From Verrucomicrobiia bacterium (lineage in GTDB: Bacteria > Verrucomicrobiota > Verrucomicrobiia > Limisphaerales > UBA9464): a stretch of DNA of 47,983 nt. Of this stretch, positions 31,931 through 40,940 are shown piece by piece. Every line of letters starts with the position of its first letter. Within the stretch, counting starts at the first letter, position 1. The stretch is from the NCBI GenBank assembly GCA_019634635.1, contig JAHCBB010000035.1, forward strand, positions 1-47,983. Reading direction: 5' to 3'. The position numbers were made by a program, and so were the translations under genes. The notes below the pieces were generated by a model. That model was given only the letters and a program-made list of their open reading frames with translations, made no database searches and was not told where the DNA came from.

Positions 31931-33325
31931 TCAACGCGCAGCATGGGCAGCGGCATCGGCAAGCATCTGCTCGTAAGCGTCCTGCCCTCCGAAGTACTTG
32001 AAATTGATCTTCGACCCCAGTTTCGGGATTTCGGCATTCAGAACCGCCCAGTCCTGGGCCCGCCACGCGTGCAGGGCAAAATTATGGTGCCATCCGACCG
32101 CCTCCGGCTGGTCCTTGAAGAACGCCTCGAACGAGCTGCGAATCTCCCGCCAGACCACCGGCTCACGGAAATAGGCGAGATCCACCTTCGCGGAGGTGCG
32201 GGAGCAGCGCTCAAGCTCCTCGTGGATGTCCACGAGGGTAAGCCGGGGGCGTCCGGCAGCACCCGGCTCGGTCAGACACTGGCGGCCAAATTCCAGGACC
32301 TCCTTGATCGAACCGTGCCATTTCGGCATCAGGTAGGTCGCCTTGCCATGGTGCAACTCATAGGAACCTACCGTCAGATTTCTACCGCGCTGAAACCAAA
32401 GTTCCATCTCTCTGCGATTGTGCCCGCGCCCGATGCAGACCCAGATCATCCGCTCGGGCGTGGTCGGGAGCGAGGGATCGAGCCGCCAGGCGTTGCGAAG
32501 CGCAGTCTCCGCCGTTGACAGGCGCGTCTCAAAGAGCCGCCAACCGGTTTCCGTCACGTCCGAGGCCCAACCCCCTCCGCGAGCCGTCCATGCGAACGTC
32601 GTGGATCGGTCGCCGAGAAATAGTTGGGCTGCCGCGGAATCCCCATGGCGCGAGACGAGCAGCGTTTCCACAGCAGGCCAGTGAAGGTCCACCAGCGCCG
32701 ATGTGTTGAGCTGTGCCGCGAGGGATCGCCCGAGATCTTCGAACTCATTCTCGGGAAATCCTGGCCGCTCAAGGGCCTCCCGAAACCGGGCCATGGCGTC
32801 CGAGAGGGCACGGAGCGCCTGGGCGGACGGCGGCGTCGAGCGCGGTGCCGGGTGGAGCGCTTCGTAGGCCCAGTAATGCCCGTAGCTCTTGAGGAGCGGG
32901 TCGTAACCGCTGGCCTCCAGCGAACTGGCGATTTCCGTGATGTTGATCAGGGCCCGGGCTGCCCGGTCGCCCCGCCTCCAATGAATGTACTGGACCAGTG
33001 GGTCCGGACATCCGGAATCAAGAGCCGCTCGCGCCAACCGGACCATCTCCCGGCCCGATTCCGTGGTCCACTCAACCGCGCCTGAGCGGGCATCGGCAAA
33101 CTGTTTCAAGGCCGAAAGGGCCGCCGGGTCCCACTTTGGATCCCGCCGTCCGTGGACCTGATAACCGCCGACAAAGAGTTCGAGAAACCGCGCCACCTTC
33201 TCCGGAGCCTGGGGCGTCCCGAGCTCCGGGGCGGCTGGGGTCTCCTCCACCGCGGCTGAAGCTCCCAAGACAAGACCTCCGGCTGCGATGAGAAGACGGA
33301 AGACTTTGAATGCCCGGGTGTTCAT
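31931..33325 (-). CDS. Secreted DUF4034-like protein
   Basis: The protein has 464 residues from the ATG at 33325, chosen because a signal peptide starts there (basic NTRAFKVFR, hydrophobic LLIAAGGLVLG, cleavage near SAA-VEE); 12 upstream codons are rejected. The rest is predominantly helical with repeat-like character. It contains HGKATYLMPKWHGSIKEVLEFGR as two linked segments at about 330-352, which I associate with DUF4034 proteins of Verrucomicrobia. TPR-like solenoid structure is possible. No catalytic motif is seen. It is likely periplasmic, of unknown function. Confidence 0.68.
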   Translation of the reverse strand: MNTRAFKVFRLLIAAGGLVLGASAAVEETPAAPELGTPQAPEKVARFLELFVGGYQVHGRRDPKWDPAALSALKQFADARSGAVEWTTESGREMVRLARAALDSGCPDPLVQYIHWRRGDRAARALINITEIASSLEASGYDPLLKSYGHYWAYEALHPAPRSTPPSAQALRALSDAMARFREALERPGFPENEFEDLGRSLAAQLNTSALVDLHWPAVETLLVSRHGDSAAAQLFLGDRSTTFAWTARGGGWASDVTETGWRLFETRLSTAETALRNAWRLDPSLPTTPERMIWVCIGRGHNRREMELWFQRGRNLTVGSYELHHGKATYLMPKWHGSIKEVLEFGRQCLTEPGAAGRPRLTLVDIHEELERCSRTSAKVDLAYFREPVVWREIRSSFEAFFKDQPEAVGWHHNFALHAWRAQDWAVLNAEIPKLGSKINFKYFGGQDAYEQMLADAAAHAAR

Positions 33326-33402
33326 CGCGAAGAAATCAGGACCAATCGCGGCCGCTGGCAATCCCGGAAAATGCGCCGTGAGGGGTCGCGGAATCGAGAT
33401 CC

Positions 33403-33427
33403 GGCGAAGGCTCCGCGGAGCTTCGCC
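33403..33427. other. Imperfect hairpin between the exonuclease and DUF4034-like genes
   Basis: GGCGAAGGCTCC, a 2-nt loop, then GGAGCTTCGCC: 11 pairs with one bulged G. It lies about 95 bp past the exonuclease stop on the minus strand and about 80 bp before the DUF4034-like start. It has no T-run, so it could be an RNA-stabilising or weak terminator hairpin. Nothing else is recognised in 33326-33520. Confidence 0.35.
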
Positions 33428-33520
33428 CTGTCGGGAAGGGAGCCGGTGGGTGACCCGGTGGGGCCCGCGACGCGCCAGCGCCCTTTGGGTCCGCAGACGA
33501 TGACCCTGCGGTTCGGATCC

Positions 33521-34411
33521 TTACAGCAGCGTGCCCTGCACGGTGGCATTCCCGGTTTCCGCAACCTCGGAGAGGAGGCTTTTGAACCCACAGCGCGCGT
33601 AGAAGCTCCGGAGCGCGGGCAGATCCGGAGTGCGCGGCAAAAGCTGATCGAGGCCGGGGCCTCCAGACTTCGCCTCATGAAGCCGAACCATGAGCTGGTT
33701 GCGCTTCACAGCTTCGGCGGCGCCAGCGAGGGCATTGCGCTGGGACTCCGAACGGATCTCCGGCAACCGGGCATAGAGCGTCTCGATCGAGCCATACTTC
33801 CGGAGCAGCTCTGCCGCAGTCTTTGGGCCCACGCCCGGGACCCCGGGAATGTTGTCCACGGCGTCACCCACCAACGCCAGCCAGTCCGCCACCTGCCCTG
33901 GTGTGACCCCGGTCTTGGTCACGACGTCCGTCGCCCCCCAGATCTTCTCGGACTTGTCGTTGGGGTTGAGGATGCCGATGCGGTCGTTGACGAGTTGCAG
34001 GAAATCCTTGTCCGCACTGGCAATCACCACACCCCAGCCGGCCGCCTCCGCCCGGCGGGCGTAGGTGCCGATCCAGTCATCCGCCTCGGTGCCGTCTTCG
34101 CAATGTTGCGGATACCCCGCCGCATCCAGCCAGGCCTCGATCTGGGGAAACTGCCGCTCGAGCGGTTCCGGAGTGGGCGCCCGGTTCGCCTTGTACTCCG
34201 GCAGCGCCGCGGCCCGTTCGGCGGCGAGACCGGCATCCCAGACGACAAGGATATGTGTGGGTTTCAGGTGACCCACCATCTTTTGCAGCATCTTCACAAA
34301 GCCGTAGATCGCATTGGTCGGTGCGCCGTCCGGGGCATTGAGCGACCGGATGGCATGGAAGGCGCGGTAGGCGTATCCATGGCCGTCCACGAGCAGCAGG
34401 CGATTCGACAT
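33521..34411 (-). CDS. Stand-alone 5'-3' exonuclease (PolI N-terminal / flap endonuclease family)
   Basis: The protein has 296 residues from the ATG at 34411. It matches the 5' nuclease domain of DNA polymerase I without a polymerase. N-terminal LLLVDGHGYAYRAFHA holds the first metal Asp, and the arch region includes PTNAIYGFVKML. Acidic clusters are CEDGTEADDWIGT and IASADKDFLQLV. The helix-hairpin-helix LVGDAVDNIPGVPGVGPKTAAELL is conserved (two parts, about 189-212). It should remove RNA primers or flaps. The paralogue inside PolI would be elsewhere. It diverges from the acetyltransferase gene across 131 bp. Confidence 0.9.
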   Translation of the reverse strand: MSNRLLLVDGHGYAYRAFHAIRSLNAPDGAPTNAIYGFVKMLQKMVGHLKPTHILVVWDAGLAAERAAALPEYKANRAPTPEPLERQFPQIEAWLDAAGYPQHCEDGTEADDWIGTYARRAEAAGWGVVIASADKDFLQLVNDRIGILNPNDKSEKIWGATDVVTKTGVTPGQVADWLALVGDAVDNIPGVPGVGPKTAAELLRKYGSIETLYARLPEIRSESQRNALAGAAEAVKRNQLMVRLHEAKSGGPGLDQLLPRTPDLPALRSFYARCGFKSLLSEVAETGNATVQGTLL

Positions 34412-34542
34412 CCGGCGAGGCTGCGCTCCCGGACCCGTCCGGCGAGAAAATTTCGTCCGGCACGACGGTTCGGGCTGCGCATTGCCTCGGGGGACCGGCC
34501 GTTGCAAGGTGCCCGCATCTGCCGTTCAACCGTCGTTGGCCC

Positions 34543-34965
34543 ATGCACATTGTTTACGAACATCGGCGCCCCATCTCGGTCGAGGAGTTCATTGACGTCC
34601 TTCGACGGTCCACCCTGGCGGAGCGTCGTCCCGTGGAGGATCCAGGGTGCATGGCGGCGATGCTGAAGCACGCCAACCTGCTGTGCACGGCGTGGGATGG
34701 AGACCGCCTCGTCGGAGTGGCCCGATCCCTGACGGACTTTGAGTACTGTTGCTACCTCGCCGAACTCGCGGTGGATTTCCACTACCAGAGGCAGGGCATC
34801 GGCCGGGAGCTGATGCGACTGACCCAATCGCGACTGGGTCCCCGGGCTCTCCTGATCCTTCTGGCGGCCCCCAAGGCGGTGGATTATTACCGCCCGCTGG
34901 GGTTTGATGCCCACCCCTCCGCCTGGACGATTCCGGCGACCCGCGCCATCGGGGAACCGGGATGA
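34543..34965 (+). CDS. GNAT-family N-acetyltransferase
   Basis: The protein has 140 residues. The acetyl-CoA binding loop RQGIGRELM (about 87-95) follows the beta4 strand CYLAELAVDF. The C-terminal YYRPLGF segment is typical of GNAT proteins. The acceptor cannot be determined. It ends 18 bp before the convergent ABC exporter. Confidence 0.86.
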   Translation: MHIVYEHRRPISVEEFIDVLRRSTLAERRPVEDPGCMAAMLKHANLLCTAWDGDRLVGVARSLTDFEYCCYLAELAVDFHYQRQGIGRELMRLTQSRLGPRALLILLAAPKAVDYYRPLGFDAHPSAWTIPATRAIGEPG

Positions 34966-34983
34966 AATCGCTCCCTGCGATGC

Positions 34984-36807
34984 TCAGGCCCCCATGGCCG
35001 CCGGTTCCTGGAACTGCAGCGCCGCCAGGCGGCGATAGGTGCCGCCAGGGCGCGCCATCAGGAGATCGTGCGATCCGGATTCCGTGACGGTGCCGTCCTC
35101 GATCACATAGATGCGGTCCACCTGGCGCACGGTGGAAAGCCGGTGTGCCACGACGAATGCCGTGCGGCCGGCCAGCAACTCGCCGAGCGCCTCCTGAACC
35201 AGTCGCTCGCTTTCCGAATCCAGCGAGCTGGTGGCCTCGTCCAGGATCAGGATGGCCGGGTCCTTGAGCAGGGCCCGGGCGATGGCGATGCGCTGCCGCT
35301 GGCCGCCGGACAGTTTCACACCCCGGTCCCCCACCCGGGTTTGGTAGCCCTCGGGAAACCGTTCGATGAATTCATGGCAGGCCGCGCGACGGGCCGCCGC
35401 ATGCACCTCGGCGGCGGTGGCGTCCGGTTTCCCGTACCGGATGTTCTCCTCGATCGAGCCACCGAAGAGCAGGACCTCCTGGGGCACGATCGCCATGTTG
35501 CCGCGCACCGTCGGCAGCGGGTAGGTGTCTGCCGGACGCCCGTCGAGAAACAGGCGACCCGAGGTCGGTTCATAGAGGCGCAACAACAGGGAGACGATGG
35601 TGGATTTCCCGGCGCCACTCGGACCCACGAGGGCGATGCGTTCGCCCGGTGCCGCGTGGAGCGTGAGCCGCTGCAGGGCGGCGACGTCGGGACGGGACGG
35701 ATACCGGAACTCAACCGCGTCGAAGCGGACCTCGCCGCGCAGCCGTGGCACCGGGCCGGAGGATGCGCCGGATGTCATCGGAATCTCGGGCGTCTCGTCG
35801 AGGAGTTCCCGGACGCGTTCGGTGGCGCCGAGGGTCTTCTGCATCTGGCTGAACACCTCGGCGAAGGACGCCACCGAGCCGCCGACAAACGTGGTGTACA
35901 GGATGAACCGGGTCAGTTCGCCGAAGGTCATCTCACCCGCCTGCATCAGGCGCGCCCCGAACCAGAACACCAGCACGATGGATCCGAAGACACCAAAGAT
36001 GATGAAGGACACCAGCGAGGCGCGCAGGCGGGCGGTTTGAAGGATCACCCCCAGAAAATCCGCGAGGTGCCGGGAGTACCGGGCGAGTTCAAAGCGCTCA
36101 TTCCCGAAGGCCTTCACATTCACGATGCCGTGGAGGGATTCCTCGACCACCGTGCCGCCCTCCGCGAGGTGATCCTGCGCCGTGCGTGACAGCGCACGGA
36201 TCCGGCGCCCGATGAGGACCGCGGCGAGCAGCAGCACGGGGAAGGTGGAGATCATCACGGCGCCCAGCCGCCAGGAGGTGGTGATGATGAGCACGATGCC
36301 GCCGGTGAGGAGCACGCTTTGGCGGAGGAACTGGGGTACGGTTCCGGTGAGCGTTTCCTGGATCACGGTGAGGTCGGCAGAGAGGCGGCTTGAGAGTTCG
36401 CCGACGCGACGGCGGGCGAAGAACGCCATCGGCAGGCCGAGCAGGCGCCCGAAGGTCTCCCGCCGCAGGTCGGCAAGCGCGCTTTCCCCGCAGCGGTTGA
36501 ATCCGTACGAGGAGAAAAATGAGAAAAACGCCTGCACAGCCAACGTCGCGACCAGCAGGAGCGCCAGGCGGTTCAGCAGATTCCCGCCCCCCGCCAGCAC
36601 CGGCTGCGTGGAGGCGTCCAGAAGGCGTCCGGTCAGGTAAGGAAACGCGAGGCCAAGGGACGAGGCCAGCAGCAGGGCCACGAGGGAGCCCGCGAAGCGC
36701 CGGCGGTACGGATGGAGATGCCGGAAGATCCGCAGCGCCTGGCGAAGGGACTCCACGCGAGGGCGGGAGGGTGTTGCGGGATCCGGGGACGAGGACGGCG
36801 ACGACAC
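34984..36807 (-). CDS. ABC exporter, fused permease/ATPase (MsbA-like)
   Basis: The protein has 607 residues from the GTG at 36807; the open frame upstream is Pro/Arg-rich and rejected. Six transmembrane helices (about 45-320) form a type IV half-transporter that must dimerise. The nucleotide-binding domain shows Walker A GPSGAGKST (395-403), ABC signature LSGGQ (499-503), Walker B ILILDE (519-524) and the H-loop His at about 555. The closest functional group by pattern is the lipid/multidrug exporter set (MsbA, BmrA). The divergent neighbours are heptose genes for LPS core, which makes lipid A or glycolipid flipping plausible; that is inference. Confidence 0.9.
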   Translation of the reverse strand: MSSPSSSPDPATPSRPRVESLRQALRIFRHLHPYRRRFAGSLVALLLASSLGLAFPYLTGRLLDASTQPVLAGGGNLLNRLALLLVATLAVQAFFSFFSSYGFNRCGESALADLRRETFGRLLGLPMAFFARRRVGELSSRLSADLTVIQETLTGTVPQFLRQSVLLTGGIVLIITTSWRLGAVMISTFPVLLLAAVLIGRRIRALSRTAQDHLAEGGTVVEESLHGIVNVKAFGNERFELARYSRHLADFLGVILQTARLRASLVSFIIFGVFGSIVLVFWFGARLMQAGEMTFGELTRFILYTTFVGGSVASFAEVFSQMQKTLGATERVRELLDETPEIPMTSGASSGPVPRLRGEVRFDAVEFRYPSRPDVAALQRLTLHAAPGERIALVGPSGAGKSTIVSLLLRLYEPTSGRLFLDGRPADTYPLPTVRGNMAIVPQEVLLFGGSIEENIRYGKPDATAAEVHAAARRAACHEFIERFPEGYQTRVGDRGVKLSGGQRQRIAIARALLKDPAILILDEATSSLDSESERLVQEALGELLAGRTAFVVAHRLSTVRQVDRIYVIEDGTVTESGSHDLLMARPGGTYRRLAALQFQEPAAMGA

Positions 36808-36964
36808 GCGCCAACGTGGAATGGCAGCGCCCGGGACGCAATGCCTCGACGGGCGGCACGCGGGCCGGCAGGCGTCGTCGCCGGGCGTTGACGGGGGCGG
36901 CCGATGGCCCCGGACCCCCGGGGCGCTTGCCGGTGGGAAGCCTCCGCCGGTAGGCTGTCCGGAC

Positions 36965-37978
36965 ATGAACGGTCTCTCCCCTCGTCGGGTTCGGGAACTG
37001 CTCGAGGCGGGCGCCCGCACCCGGATTCTCGTTCTGGGCGATGTCATGCTCGATCATTTCATCTGGGGCCGCGTCACGCGGATCTCGCCGGAGGCTCCGG
37101 TGCCCGTGGTGGAGTTCGAGCGTGAGAGTTTCATGCCCGGCGGTGCGGCCAATCTGGCGCGAAACCTGACCGCACTGGGCGGGCAGGCGCAGTTGATCGG
37201 AGTGGTCGGTGAGGACTTTCACGGAACCCAGCTCCGACTGCTTCTGGAGGACCAGCAGGTGGACTGCCGCGGACTCCTCGGACTGCCGGGGCACCTGACG
37301 ACCACGAAAACGCGCATCGTCGCACACCAGCAGCAGGTCACGCGCCTCGATCGCGAATCGTGCGGGGACATCAGCGAGGCCACGGCCCGCCGGCTCCTGA
37401 GGCAGTTCGACGACGCCCTCGAGGGAGCGCACGCGGTCAGCATTGGTGACTATGGCAAGGGGGTGGTTTCCGCCAGCCTGCTTCAGGCGGTGAAGGAGCG
37501 CTGCCATGCGCGTGGATGCTGGCTGAGCGTGGATCCCAAGCCGGTGCATCACCGGGATCTCACCGGGGTGTCGCTGATCACGCCCAACCGGAAGGAAGCC
37601 TTCGAACTGGCGGGTCAGGACGACACGGCGCGCCAGGCGGACCCGCTCCAGGACGCCCCGTTGCGCGCCGTCGCCGATCATCTGCTTGCCGGGCTGGCAC
37701 CGGAGGTCCTGCTGATCACGCTGGGCGAACTCGGGATGCTGCTGTGTCGCCCGGGCCGGGATCCCATCCACGTCCCCACCGTGGCCCGCGAGGTGTACGA
37801 CGTGTCGGGTGCCGGCGACACGGTGATCGCCAGTTTCACGCTGGCCATTGCGGCCGGGGCCGACCCCGTGGAGGCGGCGATCTTCTCCAACCACGCCGCC
37901 GGAGTGGTCGTGGGCAAAATGGGCACGGCCACTGTGAATCCGGCGGAGCTCCAGGCCAGTTTTGAGGAACCCGCATGA
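36965..37978 (+). CDS. hldA: D-glycero-beta-D-manno-heptose-7-phosphate kinase (RfaE1/HldE-N type)
   Basis: The protein has 337 residues, a PfkB/ribokinase-fold kinase. Seen features: ILVLGDVMLDHFIWGRVTRISPEAPVPV in two parts (N-terminal substrate region, about 21-48), MPGGAANLARNL with the GG switch (about 58-69), LSVDPKP, and the DVSGAGDTV anion hole with catalytic Asp (about 280-288). It lacks the nucleotidyltransferase half of bifunctional HldE, so it corresponds to HldA. It phosphorylates heptose-7-phosphate at C1 in the ADP-heptose pathway. The phosphatase of the same pathway overlaps its stop by four bases. Confidence 0.88.
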   Translation: MNGLSPRRVRELLEAGARTRILVLGDVMLDHFIWGRVTRISPEAPVPVVEFERESFMPGGAANLARNLTALGGQAQLIGVVGEDFHGTQLRLLLEDQQVDCRGLLGLPGHLTTTKTRIVAHQQQVTRLDRESCGDISEATARRLLRQFDDALEGAHAVSIGDYGKGVVSASLLQAVKERCHARGCWLSVDPKPVHHRDLTGVSLITPNRKEAFELAGQDDTARQADPLQDAPLRAVADHLLAGLAPEVLLITLGELGMLLCRPGRDPIHVPTVAREVYDVSGAGDTVIASFTLAIAAGADPVEAAIFSNHAAGVVVGKMGTATVNPAELQASFEEPA

Positions 37979-38559
37979 CCCCCTCCACGGTCCGGGCGGT
38001 ATTTCTGGATCGCGATGGCACCCTCAACGTCGAACGTCACTACCTGTCGCGCCCGGACGACTTCGAGTTGTACCCTGGCGCGGGGCCGGCCCTCCGACGC
38101 CTGGCGGACGCCGGGTTTCGCCTCTTTATGGTCACCAACCAGTCGGGCATCGGACGCGGCCGTTTCACCTGGCGCGACCTCGAGGCCGTCCACGACCGGA
38201 TGACCGCATTACTGAAGGAGCACGGCGTGCGTCTGGACCGGATCTATGTGGCGCCCGAGGCGCCGGGGCAGCCCGGCCGGCTGCGGAAGCCCTCGCCCCA
38301 GGCCTTGTGGGATGCTCGCGAGGAATTCGGCGTGGATCTGGGGAGCAGCTACATGGTCGGGGACAAATGGATTGACGTGGAGACCGGACAACGTGCCGGT
38401 TGCGCGGCGTCCCTTCTGGTACGCACGGGGTATGGCGGGGAGACCGCCCGCCTTGAGGCCGCAAGGCTCCGGGAGACGGCGACTGTGGTGGTGGATGATC
38501 TGGCCGCGGCGGCGTCATGGATCCTGGATCCTTCGCACAAGACGCCGCGACCCGGCTGA
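37975..38559 (+). CDS. gmhB: GmhB-like HAD phosphatase without the zinc-loop cysteines
   Basis: The protein has 194 residues, HAD subfamily IIIA, predicted D,D-heptose-1,7-bisphosphate 7-phosphatase. Motif I is FLDRDGTLN with nucleophile Asp12 and Asp14; motif II is VTNQSG; motif IV is VGDKWIDV. In E. coli GmhB a CxH...CxC loop binds zinc near residue 100. Here the equivalent stretch reads VAPEAPGQPGRLRKPSP with no Cys or His, so this copy is zinc-free. The ATGA overlap with the kinase gene supports the heptose assignment. Confidence 0.86.
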   Translation: MTPSTVRAVFLDRDGTLNVERHYLSRPDDFELYPGAGPALRRLADAGFRLFMVTNQSGIGRGRFTWRDLEAVHDRMTALLKEHGVRLDRIYVAPEAPGQPGRLRKPSPQALWDAREEFGVDLGSSYMVGDKWIDVETGQRAGCAASLLVRTGYGGETARLEAARLRETATVVVDDLAAAASWILDPSHKTPRPG

Positions 38560-38574
38560 GGTGGAGACGGCCGC

Positions 38575-39930
38575 TCAGGGTGATGCCCCGGCCTTCCGGC
38601 GCCAGACGTAGCGTCCCATGAGCACTCCCAAGGTGGCGGTTATCGGGATCGCCAGCAGTCCACCCAGGATGCCTCCCATCAGCGCGGTGCCGACCATCAG
38701 GGCGACAATCACGGTCAGCGGGTGGAGTCCGACCCGATCGCCGATGATGCGGGGCTGCAGGACGAACCCCTCAATCACCTGGACCACTCCAAAGACGACG
38801 AGCACCAACAGCGGGAGCCTCCAGCCTTCAAACTGGAGCAGGGCGACCACCAGTGCGGTGCCGCAGGTGAGTGCCGCGCCGAGAAAGGGGACGATCGTGA
38901 CCACGCTGGCCATGGCGCCAAGCAACAGGGCGTAGGGCAGCCCGATGAGGCTGAAGCCCACGGCATACAGCACCCCGTCACACAGCGCGACCAGGACCTG
39001 TCCGCGGAAAAATACGATCAGAGCCTCGTTGATGCTGCGAAGGACGAAGATCGCCTCGGTCTTCACATCGGGATCGGACACCGGGAGATAGTCGGTCCAG
39101 GACCGGGCGATCCGGGGTTGCTCCAGGAGGAAGAAAAACGTGTACACGGGCACGAGGAGCAGTCCGGCCAGAAGTCCGAACCACGCCGCCACCCGCCCCA
39201 GTTTTCCGAGGCTCCAATGCACGAAATCCGGCCCGATGGTCGCGATCCAGGTGCCGACGGACTTGAGGGCGCGGGGATCAAAGGCGCGGATCCATACCGG
39301 CGACTCCGCGGTGGAGGCGGCGGGCTCGGGCAGGGCGGCGATCGCCTGGGTCGGGGGCTCCTCCGCAGTCCCGGACGGATCCGTCGCGATGGGCTCGGTG
39401 GGCGATGGAACCGGCGGTGCGGCGTTGGTCACGGGAGGGGGCTCGGTGCGGCTTGAGGCTCCTCCGCCGGGAATGGCCTTGCGCAGTGAGTCGAGGCGCT
39501 GCCGCCATTCGTCCGGCATCAGCCGCAGCACTGAGGCCGGCGGCCGCTCGATCCAATGCTCGATTCTGACCCGCGCCTTGGCGGCGTAAGCGGGCACCTG
39601 GGACGCCAGATCGCGGGCCTCGACCAGGACCCGCGGCACCACGCTGCCCAGCATCCCGAGGATCAGGACCGCGCCCGCAAAGAATACGAGGCAGACGGCA
39701 CGCAACCGGGGAATGCGGCGCTCCACGAGCCAATCCGCCACGGGCGCCAGCAGGTAGCTCAGCACGACACCGATCGCCAGGGGCCAGAGGACCGGCGAGA
39801 GCAGATCAATGAGCCGGCCGAGACCGAACAGCAGGAGGGCCAGCAACGCGAGCGAAAGCGCCACGGCGAACGTCGTGACCGAGAACCAGATGACTCGCGC
39901 CTGGCGGGAGGTTGGGGGCGGAAACGACAC
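38575..39930 (-). CDS. AI-2E family (PerM-type) membrane transporter
   Basis: The protein has 451 residues from the GTG at 39930, 11 bp after proC. About eight membrane helices. The N-terminal pair (about 14-75) is followed by a large soluble insert of Pro/Thr/Glu-rich sequence (about 150-215). The C-terminal domain has the family signature around YALLLGAMASVVTIVPFLG and GFVLQPRIIGDRVGLHPL. Members export small signals, ions or unknown compounds; the AI-2 name does not imply function here. The charged insert is longer than in E. coli TqsA. Confidence 0.85.
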   Translation of the reverse strand: MSFPPPTSRQARVIWFSVTTFAVALSLALLALLLFGLGRLIDLLSPVLWPLAIGVVLSYLLAPVADWLVERRIPRLRAVCLVFFAGAVLILGMLGSVVPRVLVEARDLASQVPAYAAKARVRIEHWIERPPASVLRLMPDEWRQRLDSLRKAIPGGGASSRTEPPPVTNAAPPVPSPTEPIATDPSGTAEEPPTQAIAALPEPAASTAESPVWIRAFDPRALKSVGTWIATIGPDFVHWSLGKLGRVAAWFGLLAGLLLVPVYTFFFLLEQPRIARSWTDYLPVSDPDVKTEAIFVLRSINEALIVFFRGQVLVALCDGVLYAVGFSLIGLPYALLLGAMASVVTIVPFLGAALTCGTALVVALLQFEGWRLPLLVLVVFGVVQVIEGFVLQPRIIGDRVGLHPLTVIVALMVGTALMGGILGGLLAIPITATLGVLMGRYVWRRKAGASP

Positions 39931-39941
39931 GGTGTGCGGCT

Positions 39942-40754
39942 TCAGGAATTCCCAAGGGACCTCGATTTCGCGGCGGCAGCCCGCACGGCACGCATCAGCG
40001 TGCCGCGAAGCCCCCCGTCCTCCAGCACCTGCACCGCCTCGATGGTCGTGCCGCCCGGGCTGCATACCGCGTCCTTCAGCACTCCGGGGTGCTGTCCGGT
40101 CTGCAGCACCATCGTGGCCGCCCCAAGCAACGTCTGCGCCGCGAGTTGTTGGGCGATGTCGCGCGGCAGCCCGGCAGCCACGCCGCCGTCGGCAAGCGCC
40201 TCGATCATCAGAAAGGCGTAGGCGGGTCCGCTGCCGCTCAGTCCGGTCACGGCGTCCAGCAGCGGCTCCGCGACCGGGATCGCCAGCCCGACACTGGCCA
40301 GCAGCCGCTGCACGACCTCGGTGTCCGCCGGTGTCGCCGCCGCGCCCGCGGCGTACGCCGAGGCCGACGCGCCGACAAGCGCCGGCGTGTTGGGCATCAC
40401 GCGAATGATGCGCACCCCGGGCGCCGCGGTCTCCAGGATGGACAGCGGGACTCCCGCGGCAATGGACACCACCAGGTGCCTCGAAGGCTCCAGCAGCCCG
40501 CGCAGCCCGTTCAAGACCCCGGGGACGTGCCCGGGCTTCACCGCCAGAAACAGGAGATCCGCCTCCCTCGCCACCTCCGCATTGGATGACACGGCACGTC
40601 CGCCGGTCGCAGCGACAAAGGCGTCGAGGGCCGGGCGCGCCGGATCACTCGCCACCAGACCGGAGGGGCCGACCAGTCCTGCACCGAGAAAGCCGCGCGC
40701 CAGTGCCGTTGCCATCTTGCCGGCACCGAGAAACCCGAGGGAGGGAAGCGACAC
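39942..40754 (-). CDS. proC: Pyrroline-5-carboxylate reductase
   Basis: The last step of proline synthesis, NAD(P)H-dependent reduction of P5C. It has 270 residues with a GTG start. Rossmann motif GFLGAGKMATALARGF is at about 7-22, VSIAAGVPL in the middle, and RVMPNTPALVGASASAY at about 122-138. The C-terminal signature DAVTGLSGSGPAYAFLMIEAL is complete (Ser-Gly-Ser-Gly-Pro-Ala). No odd residues were seen. The AI-2E-type gene follows 11 bp downstream. A 16-bp palindrome lies 60 bp upstream. Confidence 0.94.
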   Translation of the reverse strand: MSLPSLGFLGAGKMATALARGFLGAGLVGPSGLVASDPARPALDAFVAATGGRAVSSNAEVAREADLLFLAVKPGHVPGVLNGLRGLLEPSRHLVVSIAAGVPLSILETAAPGVRIIRVMPNTPALVGASASAYAAGAAATPADTEVVQRLLASVGLAIPVAEPLLDAVTGLSGSGPAYAFLMIEALADGGVAAGLPRDIAQQLAAQTLLGAATMVLQTGQHPGVLKDAVCSPGGTTIEAVQVLEDGGLRGTLMRAVRAAAAKSRSLGNS

Positions 40755-40813
40755 GGCGGCTGTCTAGCAGCGCACGCCCCGCGACGCGACGGGAAAGAGG
40801 ACCTTCAGCCCTC

Positions 40814-40829
40814 CCGGTCGGCCGACCGG
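40814..40829. repeat. Perfect 16-bp palindrome upstream of proC
   Basis: CCGGTCGG is followed directly by CCGACCGG, 60 bp before the proC start. It may be an operator; in a GC-rich genome chance is also possible. The rest of 40755-40940 shows only GC-rich inverted fragments. Confidence 0.3.
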
Positions 40830-40940
40830 ATCCTTTGGCGCAGCGGGCGTTCCGGGCGGCGCCGGCGCCGGGGAAACGGATCAAACCCGCGCCGGCCGCC
40901 GGCATCGGCGGGCGGATCGGTCCGCACCGGACGCGGAAGC